Of a stretch of 64,000 bases of DNA, positions 24,759 through 37,725 are shown one piece after another. A model generated the notes under the pieces. It did no database searches. It had not been told where the DNA came from and was given only the letters and a program-made list of their open reading frames with translations. Positions within the stretch are counted from its first letter, which is position 1, and every line of letters begins with the position of its first letter. The translations under genes were made by a program, and so were the position numbers. Source of the stretch: Anseranas semipalmata (taxonomy: Eukaryota > Chordata > Aves > Anseriformes > Anseranatidae); the NCBI GenBank assembly GCA_013399115.1, contig VXAA01006526.1, positions 72,962 to 136,961 of the forward strand, written 5' to 3'.

Positions 24759-26621
24759 GATCGTTAGCATAATCTGACAACATGGCCATGTACTTCTCAA
24801 AGACAACTCTTTTGGCAAAATGAAAACAAGTTACGTTGTTTCTTAGTAAGTGGTAAAAATATTTTTCCCCTAGACAATTATTAAGAATTTGTAGACAGCA
24901 CGGGAAAAATGGAAAAGAAAGACTACTCTCTAACTGTAGTCATAAATTACACGAAGTACATTTCATTATAAAGCACTACATTTTTTTCTAACCCTCTATG
25001 AATTCTCTCCATTTACCCTGGGGGGTTGTAATGTAAACTGACATCTTACTCTCTTCTCAAAAAAATCACTAGCATTCTCTTAGAACATTTTGCCTAGGAA
25101 TACAAACAAGTAAATAAAAGCAACATAATGTACAACAGAAGGAAGACTCTTTTCATGAAAAGGAACATTATACCATCTATATTGCCATGGCTGAAAAAGT
25201 TCAAACATTATATGTACAAAAGTGATGATAGCTGTCCACCCATTTATTTTGTTCTACGAAAAGGGGTATCAATATGTTTCTGTTGATGTATAACTCCCTT
25301 AAAGAATGAGGAATATGCTAGAAGTATTAACTTCCTACTATTCATAGATGATGGGTAATATTGTTATTACTTACATAGTCTGACAAAGAAATAACACTTT
25401 CATTTTCCTTAGCTCAAATCTTTGTGAAGAATTTTCATATTTTCTTCGTATTTGTATCAGTTAAGCAGCTCAAAGGCAAGTTTTCTCCACTCCTAGTTTT
25501 GAATAACAGAAAACTGTCTTTATACCCTTGGGCTACTTGGATTTAATATCAAATTCTTACCTTGCACAAGGTCAGAAAAAAAAATAAAGCTTATAAAATT
25601 GGACTCATATGAAGAATGAGTTTCTATCTTTTAATACTACCAAACAATCTGCAAATTATTTAAATTAAGACAACTAGCACTCCAACATCTGCAAGCAAAA
25701 TGCTTAAATGCCAAATGCAACTTTACTGGCATAAGAAAATAATAAGTGGAGTTCAATTTGTGTCAGCATAGCTCAGAAAAATAAGATATCATGTCTTGCT
25801 GTCTGCTTGATGTCAGCTTCTCAGATTCAAACCCTAATGCCTCATCTTAGGCTGTCCTTACTGGAGGCTGCCAAATAGCAAGGTTCAGCCAGAGTTCATG
25901 CAGCTACTACAAAATAGCTTTTTTTTTTTCCTTCTCCTTTTTCAATCATTATGAACCTTCTGCTTTATATTGTACACACTTGATTATATCTATCCTTGAA
26001 ATGTATACAACTCTATTAGCCTCCTCTCCTATTCTTTTAACATACTGTAAATTCCTTTCTGTGCTTAGTTTGTTTTACAGCTTACAGAATTAGGCTTTTT
26101 AACTTTCACTGCAAAGAGGAGATTAAGTTGTGTGATTGGCTACAAGAAGAAAACAAAGGAACAGCAATCTATATTAATACAATAAAGAAACAAAAATATG
26201 AATATTTTTCCCACTTCATAGACTCTTACCACTTTCTACTAAAATATTTAGACACCATCATAATCAGGCTGCAAAATAGCTGGAAGGTGGTTCTTCCTAG
26301 AAAGGGAAGATTAGCACCTTTCTAAAATGTCCCTTTTTCATCCTAAGAAGTCTAAACCTCCTTCTGCTTAAAATCTCATCTCTCACTGATACTGATATTC
26401 CAACTGAGACATAATGCTAGTTTAAAATAAGCAACGTCTATTGTTTCATTTACTTAAATTGTGTTAAATTGGTTGTATATGAAATTATTCTGAGTGGAAG
26501 TTGCGGGACAGATAAGCCAAAAATTTTATGATAATATATATAGTTTCATACCTTCAAAATCTCCAGTCATACAATAGCATTTCAGAGAACTCAGGAGAGC
26601 CTGTTGTAATCTGCTTCCAGT

Positions 26622-26650
26622 AAAAACAAACAAACAAACAAACAAAAAAC
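26622..26650. repeat. (AAAC)n microsatellite
   Basis: About six AAAC units in a row, seen directly. Confidence 0.9.
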
Positions 26651-28308
26651 CACTTGCAGGCTGGAGCATTAAAGTCATGATGTACTAACACATATTTTGA
26701 AGATAATACAATCCTTCCCTAAAACAGTGATTGAGGTTTCTGAACACTTCAATCATAATAAATATGTAGACACACAAATGCATCTACATACATGCAGAAA
26801 CATACAGAATATAAGAAAATTTGGTTTCTCACAGTAATTCAAACAGTAAAGTTTCAATAATTTTAAATTAACTGCTTAGAAGTTATGAAAGGCAATTGGC
26901 TTAATATTTTCTGAAATATGATGAAGATTTTATAAAATGTATGGTTTAGTTGTATTTTCTTCCATTTCTGACTTGCTGTCTTTCTTTAAAGGAAACAAGT
27001 TTCTTCACTTAGGCTCATTCATTCTAAACTTATCTGGAATGAATTACTGAAACAGATATGCAATATTCAATGTCTGAACAGATGAAACACTTTAATACCT
27101 TAGATGGCTCATTTCTGGAATCAGCCAGAGTGACATATTCCCCAAACTTTAAAATATTTTTTACAAAATTCAAAGGCGATCAAGATTAAAATTCCCAAAT
27201 GTGTATTCTGGAACCCTTCCAAAACATTCAGTCATTATTGGATATTGTCTTGATTAAAATTCCTGTTGGTTTGTTCTATGGTTAAAGAGTAATCTTGTAT
27301 CTTAGCTTATGGAATGTATTCATATCATGTGACATCTATGAAGTCTGAATTAATATAAAGAGATCTCTCTCACTACACAGCATGGGAAAAGGTTTAAAAT
27401 GTTCAGATTTCAGCAAAAGCAGTTTTTCTACTAACATCACCTCTTAGCTACTTCAAAACTTCCTTCAGGAACAGTGAAAAGTTTGTTTCTAAAGATCTGA
27501 TATACACATTTTTGAAAGAGTATAACTGAGAATAGCATGTGGATTATCTAGTAATTAAAACAAGAATTATTCCTTCTCCCTTTTGTAGTTATACTTTCCA
27601 CAGAATCATCATTTGTTATAAAGAAGCTATAGTCACTCTTGACTTGACTTAACTTAACTGAATCACTTTGCTTAGCATTTTAAAAATAATCCAGAAATAC
27701 TCCCACTCTCAGAATTTATTTCCCACGGACTCTGGGACTCCAAAGCTATACCATTAGAGCTGAGTAAGATGTGATTTTTCCCACCTTGTAAAGCCATTTG
27801 AAATTTCATTTCGAATTTCTGTCCACCATGAAACAAAAAGCAGGATAATTTTCCCTATGACTACTAGATTGAGTGCCCTCATCTCCCAGCACATCTGAGA
27901 AGGAAAGGGCAGATCCAAGATCCTCCACTGACGTTCTCACATCTAAAACTGTGCCTTTAAGTAGTATTTAACAATTTAATTATTTCAGTGTTATTTAACT
28001 ATTTTAAGGTGTTTCTCATTCATCTCTGATATATACTCCTTTAACTAGCTGAGGAGGAATCTTCAATCTGAGTCTGATATTTCAGTATTGATGAGACATT
28101 TGTTTTTCAGATCTCCTAGAAATAGTAAATCTGGAAATTCCATTTTGGATCTCATGAAGCTGTCCATGCAAAAATTTCATCAACATTCACCACCAGAGTT
28201 AGCTTTTTAAAAAAATCAATATTTTCCTCCCCAGAGTTTTTCATTTAGAATTCCCCAACCAGATCTTCAGGTAAAAATTACATCCACTTTAGACCTCTTT
28301 CCAAACAG

Positions 28309-28313
<5 letters not shown>

Positions 28314-28347
<34 letters not shown>
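28314..28347. repeat. Poly-A tract of 34
   Basis: Thirty-four consecutive A. A tract of this length is typical of a young retroposon tail, but the upstream 200 bases do not look like a processed transcript and I see no target-site duplication. It may be simple homopolymer expansion or partly an assembly effect. Confidence 0.9.
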
Positions 28348-28351
<4 letters not shown>

Positions 28352-28995
28352 TAGAACAGGAAAGGGGAAAAAGAAACATTTTTTTCCAGGATCCTTGAGG
28401 GACTGTATTAAGTGTATAGACAGCTTGAAATAATTGATTTGTGTGACATGTTACCTAAAAACTGCAAGATTTATATTAGAGTGAATTAGAATTAGAAGTA
28501 GTCTTGGAACATTTCTATAGAAAATTTGACTTAATCCATGACATGAAAAATACTCTCTGTTTTTTGAGAAGTTCTCACGCTGTATATTTTTTTTCTACAG
28601 AGTGAAATATTTTAACAAAGCAACCGTATCCTTCCATGATGCTTACAACCGCCCAAATTTTCAGGAATCCACCTTATGCCCGCAATATTGTGTCTACAGC
28701 TAGCAGTTAGTGCTGTAAGTGGCAGGTAGGTGCTTTCTTGAGATGAGTACAAAATGGAAAGCTAGTTTTGAAATTGGGGATCTCTGCAATATTTTTTTCT
28801 TTGCACAGACAGCTAAGTGGCAATATGCAGAACACATGGAAATCCCAAGCTGAGTAAAGTAATCTTACATTGCTTTAGCTGCCCTTGAACTTAATGTACA
28901 TCCATTTGTCAATCTAAGAAGTGACTTGTATATGCCAGAAAACCTGAAAGACAGCAAGTATGTCAAATTCTGTGTTTTATAATCTTCTCCTCCTT

Positions 28996-29023
28996 CCCCC
29001 CCCCTTTTTTTTTTTTTTCCCCC
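28996..29023. repeat. C9-T14-C5 homopolymer tract
   Basis: Nine C, fourteen T and five C follow each other directly, then AGTCTG. The strand is purely pyrimidine over 28 bases. Confidence 0.9.
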
Positions 29024-30443
29024 AGTCTGTCTGCCTATTTATTTAATTACAATGCTCTATTTTTGACCAGAATGTCATAGAAGGCATGTTGCCGCAGAGG
29101 AGCTTTCCTATTTCTAAAATGCCATGTTCTCAAGGTGAAAGCTCTCTGAGTTTGAGTAGATATGACTCTAATTTTGGGAGGGACCAGGGCTGAGTGGAGC
29201 CAGAATTCCCTCCTTAGCTTTGAAATAATACCAGTATCTCTCTCTGACCCACCAGCGTAAGATCCTGCTGTGTAAAAACTCAGTGCTCACTGCAACGATG
29301 TCCCTCAGGCCTGTCTATCATCCCTTATGCTTTTGATCTCTGTGACACCCTGAATTTTTGGCCTGTCAGAGCAAGCTGTGGCAGCTCTGGGTCTTCTGTG
29401 GCTCATCAGGATGAGCCCTGGGCCAGATTTCCTTCTGGAATTTCCTTCTGTCCATGCTGTAGACAAGAAAAGACCCAAGGTTACTATTTAATGCAGAATG
29501 GAAAAAATGTTGGACTTCCTCTGGAGTACCTGAAATCTACCAACAGCCTAACTATTACTCTTTTAGTTCCTGAAGCTTAGTAAACCTCTCACTGCTAAAG
29601 TCTTCAGACTTTTCAGATCTTTGGAAATGCACAATCATTTACCTACTGACAGAGGAAAGATTTTGATGGCTGTAAAACAGGATTTGAGAGTAAAGCTATA
29701 CATCATTGTTGTCTTGGACCTCCCTTGGGATCTTCATATCCAGCAATATCCAGCTCTTGACTGTTTTCTAGCTGTCACTGTTCTTGTCCACATAAATATC
29801 GGCTAACACTGCAGTTACTGCAACACACAGCTTCTTACCCTGTCACATCCATGCAGGACGCTACTCGGAAGCTCTTCACCACTGGAGGTTTGTAGCTTCC
29901 TGTGTTGGCTCCTACCATTTTCTTAAGCTCCAAAGTCCCAGCTTGGGCTCAGGAAGCCACCAGGCAGCAGGTCACCAGAGACTGGGGGAGCAGGTCATAA
30001 GGAAGGTGCTCTATTTGCTTCACCTTTTCTTCTGCTGTCCTTCAAGCATTATCATTACACTTACTTTATTTCCCCATCATCATTTCCCAGCTAGCTCAGA
30101 CCTGGCCAACAGCATCTCCAGTTGTCTTTAAAGCTTCGTTTAAATCCTGGCAGCATTATGTAGCAGTCAGCACCAGGGCACAATGAGTGCTGGCTTGGAG
30201 AAACCAGGCTCCAGCACATGGGGTACCAGAGACCTCAACCTCAACCCCCAAAAATATTGAAATTGGAGGGGATTTGGCAACTTTCAAAATTATCCTAATA
30301 ATCTAGGAGTCTAGCTTTCAACATCAATGTTCCAAATCATAGATTCAGGTTACTCATTTGAGTCACGGCTACTCATGCAAATTAGTTTTATTGACTTGAG
30401 TGACAATATTCCTGTAAGTATGATTTTCTCCAGGCTTTTTTCC

Positions 30444-30460
30444 TTTTTTTTTTTTTTTTT
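30444..30460. repeat. Poly-T tract of 17
   Basis: Seventeen T in a row, followed by CATATTTTTTTG. Confidence 0.9.
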
Positions 30461-31289
30461 CATATTTTTTTGTGATATTCTGGAGGTATTTTAAACACAT
30501 TTTGGATCTGCCATTTGATAGTATGATTAATTATTGCTCATTTTACTGCTAACTACTTTGTGGTTACTGGGTGACACAGCTTTGCAAGGCTAAAAGATGT
30601 TTAATGTGCCAGTGAATGGATAGCAACCGACTGTGAGCATTCACTCTAGCTTTTGTTTTAAGTGTTGTTGCTTTCTTCTCTTAACACTTACCAGGTCTTT
30701 AACGGCATTGTTGTGATCTTGTTGCTACACTACTGAAAGCATTCACAAAGAATGTTCATTTAGTTAAGCAGTTAAGGCTTTGTTTTAAATATTACCGTCT
30801 TCAGGCCCTCAGGGAGATGAAATGTATGTTCTGACTCCAACCACAGTGAAGAAGCACCTGGGGCACTAGTACAGAGAAAGTGGAGACGCTAGTCAAGAAA
30901 GTTATGAGTGCACAGGATTAGGATCTAAATCCTGGGTGTTCCTTTAATGGTACACAGATATGAGTGATAGTGATGAAATCATTAAAACCTGGACACTGTC
31001 TCCTTTTCTGACAGTCAACACTGTGATTGCTGACTGTTTAGGATAAGGGATACATAATATAGTGGGAATGCACCTCAAAATACAAAGAAAGTTTCAGGAT
31101 CTATAGCTGGAACAGGGTTTAATCTCAGCAGAGAATGGGTTTGCAATTAAATGGAAAATTTGGCCTTTGGTTTTTCTTTGCAAATTCAACATTTATCTCC
31201 AGATTTATGAAAGTTTAATTCCCTACTACTTTTCCTACAGAAATTGTCCTTGGTGATACAAAGAACATGTGCACACCTATAGCTACTAT

Positions 31290-32070
31290 AGAACAGTGCT
31301 GCTATATAAGAACACAAGAATGACTGCACTGGGCCAAACTATGTAAACTTGTAGCATCTGGTTTTGACTGAGGTGAGGAGTTCCCACAGCTTCTCTGTGC
31401 GTTTTATGAAGAACCACTTCCTTCTGTTTATTTTGAAGCTGCTAGTTGCTGGCTTCCTCAGGAGCATTGGAAAAGACTGTGGGCAACTGTCTTCTGTTTA
31501 TCCTGTCCAGGTCTCCATGCATGTATAGACCTCCTTGGTCACCTTTTTTTTTTTTTTATTCAGATTAACAACCCCTTCTCTACAGTCATTCCATAACTCT
31601 GGAGGTTGGTACTGTCTTTCTTTGAACGTTCTCCAGTCCTAGGATAAGCTTTCTTCAACTGAAAGCAATGGGAATAAGGGATTAGAGCTATATAAAATGT
31701 TTAAGATGTAGGAGCACAGCAGACACAGAAGCATAATGATAGTGCACATTTCATTGTCTTTTTCCTTTCCTAATACTTCCTAGCATTTGGTTTGCTGTTT
31801 GGCCCCTGAGTGGTGAGCTGACATTTTCATAGAGCTAGCTGTCTTTCCTCTGCTCCTGATTGGTAAAGATCAGTGAGAGTCTACCAGTGATTCTGTATAG
31901 CCAGGATTATTTTTTCCTAATGTACATTCACACTTATTTCAATGACAGTAATCCACTACTTCATTAGCCTGTCACTCAACATCATAAGTGTCTTTCACAA
32001 TTCTGGCTGCAAGCCCTTCTCTTTATTGACACAATACTCAGCAATATTTCTCTGTTACACCTTCACTATC
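31290..32070 (-). mobile_element. L3/CR1-like LINE, ORF2 C-terminus to 3' end, degraded
   Basis: The 3' terminus is visible on the plus strand as ATATAAGAACACAAGAATGACTGCACTGGGCC, which matches the TTCTTATG-type tail of a sauropsid CR1/L3-like family (read in reverse). The minus strand then encodes NRRKWFFIKRTEKLWELLT (31372-31428, uninterrupted; family KRKYFFTQRTVNLWNSLP), then LYMHGDLDRINRRQLP, then a LENVQRK-like piece near 31640. From about 31720 to 32070 the nucleotide pattern continues to match the upstream part of the same family (ATTTTTTCCTAATGTACATTCACAC and GCCTGTCACTCAAC segments). All is collinear, so this is one ~780-base copy. A 14-base poly-T lies within it. It has frameshifts and stops and is inactive. 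Confidence 0.85.
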
Positions 32071-32664
32071 CACCCTAAAATGAACCTTCAGCTCTGTGTT
32101 CCTTGCAGGTGCTCTTCTCCATGGCTTGTGTACAAAGGTTTTTCTTCACTGAGTAATTCATTTTAGTGGGAAAGTATCTTAAAACAGTGCCTGCTGTAAA
32201 TTTTCAGTTTCTGTTCTGAATTTACTTATTTCTTCTCTCTTGCCTACACACAGTAAGTTGGTTCAGTTTGTTTATGAAGAGCCCAAATATTGTGGAGCCT
32301 GTTAGTTGTGTTCTCTAGACACTACTGTAACACATAAAATAAAGCAGCAAGAAAATATATTGCCCTTGTGACAAAGCAGTAATTCCTTATAAGTACTTTG
32401 CCACTAATATTAGGAACGCATTTGTGTATTTTTAGCTGTTGCTAGGGAGAAAAGCATTTTGATCTTTTCTAGAAAAGAAAAGATTAAGCATTCTGTCTAC
32501 ATTTGATTTTCATTTAATCTTCCCCATATATTCTATTTCTTTCTCTGGAAGTCAGCCAGCGAGCCAGCTCCATGTAACTACCTTCTTCCTTCCAGGCCTC
32601 AGAAAGGATTTTGTTTGAAAAAGATGTTTATGGTGCTTATACTGGTCGTTCCCTGTTCCTCCTT
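32071..32664. other. Non-coding DNA, nothing recognised
   Basis: This lies between the LINE and the SINE/L2-tail-like repeat. The LINE may continue a little further than 32070, but I cannot align it with confidence. No gene signal. Confidence 0.6.
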
Positions 32665-32800
32665 CTACTCCATTTTCTGTTTAGGTTGTGAGTTATTACT
32701 GTGTATTTGTACAGAGCCTGGCACAATGCAGTCCTGCTCTTGTACAGATGTGTAGGTACTGCACTGATAAATGGGATTATTAATTACAAGAAATATTAAT
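32665..32800 (+). repeat. SINE/L2-tail-like amniote repeat
   Basis: TTTAGGTTGTGAG, then TGTATTTGTACAGAGCCTGG and CACAATGCAGTCCTG, then a decayed T/A-rich end follow the order of a widespread sauropsid repeat (tttagattgtgagc, then ttgtacagcgcctagcacaatggggtcctgg). It is related to the 3' tails shared by MIR and L2 elements. The same family occurs in the opposite orientation at 52590-52790. I am not certain of its formal name. Confidence 0.65.
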
Positions 32801-34240
32801 GCTACTTGTTATAAATGATTTAATTAAAAAAAAATTGTAAAGGTTTTTCATCACAGGTGCTGACACACTTGCAAGCTTGTAGGGGTTCAGTTTGAGTACT
32901 TCTTGCAAAACAGGATCAAAATTTAGAGAGAAACTACTGTGATTATCCAACTAGTACTCTGTATGTTTTTTCAGATATTTGCTCAAAGTGGTACAATTCA
33001 AAGAGACACATGTGCAAGCCTGAGGCCTACAAACTTATTGCTGATTTTAAGAAACACAAGCCTGAAAGATTTCTTGCATCATTCAGTTCAGTCCCACACT
33101 GGTAGATCACCACTCTAAGTGTACTTCTTCTGGACATCATGTGCTCTCTCCAAGGGCAGTCTTGCACATTTGTTATTTAAAAAATAACCCTTGAAAGGTC
33201 TGACACTCTTAAGTGAAATCATTGCTTTTAAATTTTAGACAGCTCGTGATGTCCTACATTGGAAGACAATAAAAAATGGCACACAAAGATGATCTCCCCA
33301 GTCAACACTTAAGTTTGTAATATGACATAGTCAAAATCACTCTGCAAATTCTCAGCTGATTTCCCAATGTTGTCGCTTGGTAAGACAAAAAAGAATCAGT
33401 TCACTTTCTTTACTTCTATGATTTGAAAACAATATTGGTTGTGATCCCTTATTTTATAAGCACTCTGGATGTTTTGAATCTATTTTGCAGACTTGGTCTC
33501 TGTACATTTCTGTTGATTTAATTTTTTTTAAAGTTATTTTTTAGAAGCATGCCTGATTTATAAATCTGGCATTTATTACTCACTGTTCAGCTAAGTTGGA
33601 CTACATTTTCAGTTTTGAATCCTGTGCGATCACTTTAAAATGAATTAAAAGGAAAATAATTACTTTTTAAAGCATGCATGTTTGGAATTCCCTTTGGTTT
33701 TAGACTATTTTTGAAGTCATGTTTCTCACCACAGACATAAAAACTTATGCATTTCTTTTTCAGAAATACATACAACAAATATTATATATGCAGCTTCATT
33801 GAACAGTTGGTTTGCCATGTAAATTTTGTGAGCAAAAAGGATTTATCCCAAATTCAGAGCATTTACAAGCCTTAAGCACATGCACAAAGTCCATACACAG
33901 ATGCCCCAATACTAGATGATACTACACCTGGAAAAAATTTAAATGTAACATGCCTAAAGAATAAAATCCAAGGGAAAATTTAAATAAAATATCAGCTTTT
34001 CTATATATTTTAAATTCCACATTTTTAATAACTGCAAATGAAGGCAGGAGGAAAATGAAATTAATAAAAAAAAAACTAAAATTAAAATTGCACATAAAAA
34101 TGATATTTTTTCTGAGTTGCTATTTAGATTTATGAGGTTATTAAGACAATCTTTTAAGCACACAGTTACCACTAGGTTTAAAATCTTTGTTTAAAATGTC
34201 TGCTTTCAGTTTTTTCTGTGTTCAACTACTGAAGTGCATG
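32801..34240. other. A/T-rich non-coding DNA, no gene seen
   Basis: No open frame or repeat is recognisable beyond short A/T runs. Confidence 0.65.
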
Positions 34241-34292
34241 GAAGGGGAAGGGGAAGGGGAAGGGGAAGGCAAGGCAAGGCAAGACAAGGCAA
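34241..34292. repeat. (GGGGAA)n then (AAGGC)n microsatellite; G-quadruplex motif
   Basis: Four GGGG tracts (34244-34247, 34250-34253, 34256-34259, 34262-34265) are separated by AA. This satisfies the usual G-quadruplex pattern with very short loops on the plus strand. AAGGC units with one AAGAC variant follow. The minus-strand frame crossing it reads Pro-Ser repeats, which is only the microsatellite. Confidence 0.9.
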
Positions 34293-37200
34293 GATCCTGA
34301 TACAGTAGGAATACTAGAAAGACTATTCTAAAATATGCTGAAGAGACTCTCAAATTATATCCAGTTTGCACAGACCACAGGTAGTGAGAAGTGTAGAGAA
34401 TTCCCATGCGAAGTCTGACATGTTTCCAATTCACTACTCGATCATCACTGCATCCTGCAGTTTCTCTAGCTTGTTCCTGATGGCAGGTGGTTATGGAAGC
34501 CTGGGAGCTGGTGTTATTGTATTTTCTCTTTTGGGGATACTTCCATGAGAGAAATCTGCTCCAGTGTAGAAAACCCATAAAAAACCCAGTGCATTAACCT
34601 CCTAAAGGTTAACCTCCTCAAGCGCTGCTGGGTAAATCTCTGCAGCTTACAAGTGATTCTGTCCAGCTGTATGGAGAATCCGTGTTCATCTTTCCCTGAA
34701 ACACTCAAATAAATGCACCATCACATCAGTTTTCATCCTCTGGGATGGAGCCAGTTTTCGAGAGCAGTTCAGCAGCTCCTTTCCAGCCTGTGTAGGACGA
34801 TACCTCCTCTGCTTCCTGATACTGTGTCTCCCAAGCAGTGGGATACTTCTTGATGAGAAGGCTTAAGTGCAGGTTAGATCTTTCTGCCATATGGTGGGAT
34901 TCCTAAATACTGGCAACAAACTGCAAAAGAAGGCCCATGAAGAGAACTCTTAACAACAGACCTCGCTACAGATGGTGTTTTAAGCACAAAATACCACTGA
35001 GGTAAACACAATCTGCAGCTCAGTCCTGAATACACATGCTCTGAAGGGCTCCTCTTTCTCTGCAAAACCTTCAGCTACTTCAGTTCCTGGTTACTTGATG
35101 AAGACAAAGAAGTCTGGATTTAAAAGCTTGCTGCTGTGTTACAAAACTCATGCCCAGAATTTTTGAAATGCCTGACACTTCCTAACATTTTCAAAGGGAT
35201 GTTAAAGACCATTAAACTTAAAAAAAAAGAAAGAAAAAAGAAAAAGCATAATATTGTGTGTGTGTACACTAACATGACACAGACACAATGGTTGTTGTTG
35301 GAAAAATCAGCATTTTCCAAAGATCCTACACAGTGACCATAAAGTTCCTTTCTTTGCTGAGTGTATTGGAGTAAAGAATAGAACATCACATTTTTCTGTT
35401 TTAACTTAGCAGATGCTATTTTTTAGCAGAGTGCACCATAAATAAGTTTCTCATTGTATAATCATACTGCAGTATTCACAGAAATTGGAACATTTCCTAA
35501 TTCCTGCCTAATATTAAACAGCAACAATACAGATCAAAGATAATGCATACAAATTTGATATTTACAGTGTCTCCATGCAAAGAAGGGGAAAAGTGATATA
35601 GCTGTATATAAACAAGAATTACGGCATTTTCAATGATCAACTAACTAAATAGTCAACATGTGCACAGATATAAGTTTAAATAGCTGCTTATTAAAATACG
35701 TAGTAAAATATGAGAGTGTACTGGCAGTAAATAGGTTAAAGGTTTATTAACTTATCTTCAGAACAAAACTATTTCATATGCAGGCACTATTAGATGGCTA
35801 GTTTTAGCACATATGTGTGTATCAGTGTTTTAGAACTGCATTTGCTAGGTTTTAATCATGAACCATACTCACTTCCATTAAAATAGCTGTTTTGTGTAAA
35901 TGAACAGCAGGAAGTAATAAACACTCAGTCCCAACAGTGTTTTGATACCAAAATGTGGGTGACTGGTAATTGAAAAACAGATTTATCAGTCTCTGCAAAT
36001 AAACACCAAAATATGAACTGACAATTGGGAAGCAGGGACATTTGATACCTTTAATGCATGTCGGCAGGGTGCCTGATGCCAGAAACCTGAATGAAGTGTT
36101 TGCTAGTGCTTAAGACAAATACTGTCCCATCATCAGTGTATCAAGGTAGAGAAATACTCAGAAAGAAGATCAAAAGAAAGCAGTGGGTTGGGGCTATAAT
36201 CAGAGTACTAAAATCAATGTTGACGAGAATCAAAGTTGGCTACAATTCAAGTTCATGTTAGGCAGATGTTTATTGTTTTGCCTTTCTCTCTCACTGGCAC
36301 TTAAGAGCAGAGCTGGTGCTCTCCCCGAAGCAAGAGGGAAAACCAAGAAATACTCAGAGCAAAATCGCAAAAGGGCTCTTCTCTGGGAGACCAGGTAAAA
36401 GACAAACTGTCCACAATGGGGCAAAGGTTCAAGTGCTGTGGAAAGGGAGCTTGTGGCTGAGTAAAGGCCACCAGGACAGCTGTGGATGAGTGTCGGTGCT
36501 GCTCTTGCCTCTACTAAAGCAGGGACAAAAACGCCTTAAAATTTGCTTTGCTGCCTAATGTGGGGATCCACTACACAGACAGAGGAGGAATGCAAAGACT
36601 TTTATATCTCATCCCAAACCACATTCCACTCCCAGCTAGCGAGCCTGTGAAATGATAGTCAGATTGGTTCCAATGAGAACAATTCACATGAAGTAAACCA
36701 GTTCCTGAAAGCTGTTCAGGGACTGTTCTCCATGAAGACATTATGGCAGGAATACAATGTTCATATGGAACGAGGATAGTTTTGTTCAATTTCAGCCATG
36801 CCCTGCTAAAAAGTGTTCCCTGAAGATCCCTTAGAAGAACTTATCTTGAATGTACTTATTGTGACCGACCTTATGCTTTGATACTACTATATCTTTTTTA
36901 TATTCAGTTTATTGACTACATAAAGAATTGCTTTCCAGGTGCTAAACTTTCCCTCCACAGTTTCAGTCCCATAGAGTACATATTTGTTTTTATTGACTTT
37001 CCATTCTGGTAGTTTTCTCTTCTAGCCTTGAAATTAATGTTTATCATGCCAGTATGTGTGTTTTTGGTCAGAGGTGAACCCTTCTGTATTTGGGAAGGAG
37101 ACCACAGTATAAAGATTTATACGGTACCATCACAAAACTACCCAAATGGTGGTACAGGTACCTATAGAGACTGATGAATTTAAAACAAATCTTGTGCATA

Positions 37201-37620
37201 AAACATAACCATATAGAACAAATGCCCCAGCTTTGCTAGACCAATCACTGTGTATTTGTGAAAATTTTGTGCTTGGTGTAATATTCTCTGAGCACTGGTG
37301 CACTGACCAGATGCTTGAGGATTCAGGGGACAGCCACTGCAGGATAGCGACGTGCAGAATAAAGGTGCAGACGCCTCTTGCATGCTCATTCAGTCAAACA
37401 ACGGTTTCAAGGCTTTGAGCATGGAGAAACATTGGGAGACACTGGGCTGAAGTCTACGAGATTCAGAACTTTGTGGTTTTGTTCAGCTGAATGCCCACCT
37501 CTGAATGAACCCAGCATGGGATGGAAAGATGCTGGGATAGAACGCTAAAACTAAGAAGAGCAGTTTAATTGTGAAATGGACAGCTAACTCAAAACAAACA
37601 GTCCGCACCTGACTTACACA

Positions 37621-37725
37621 TCTGTTTCTGCACTTCGAGTGCCGGGAGCACGCTGCCCAGCGCGGGTGCTGCCAGCCGCTCTGTGCCGCTGGGAGGGCAT
37701 TGCTCCCGAGCAGGGCGGGCACTTG
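37621..37725. other. Small CpG cluster
   Basis: About ten CpG dinucleotides lie within roughly 95 bases (TTCGAGTGCCGGGAGCACG, AGCGCGGG, CCGCT, CCGCTGGG, CCGAG, GGCGGG) in otherwise CpG-poor DNA. It is too short for a standard CpG island. It could be a remnant promoter, a local GC patch or an old GC-rich insertion. No transcript evidence is available. Confidence 0.55.

Larger units (their letters stand above)
24759..31289. other. A/T-rich non-coding DNA, no gene seen
   Basis: This 6.5-kb stretch has low GC, dense stops in all frames and no recognised protein similarity. It contains the (AAAC)n at 26622-26650, the poly-A at 28314-28347, the C/T homopolymer tract at 28996-29023 and poly-T at 30444-30460. 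A GC-moderate portion at 29100-30240 has short frames of about 60 codons with no known motif. I see nothing else. Confidence 0.65.

Noticed and set aside
29398..29806. Two adjacent 60-codon plus-strand frames
   Set aside because: Short, no family likeness, no splice or promoter context.
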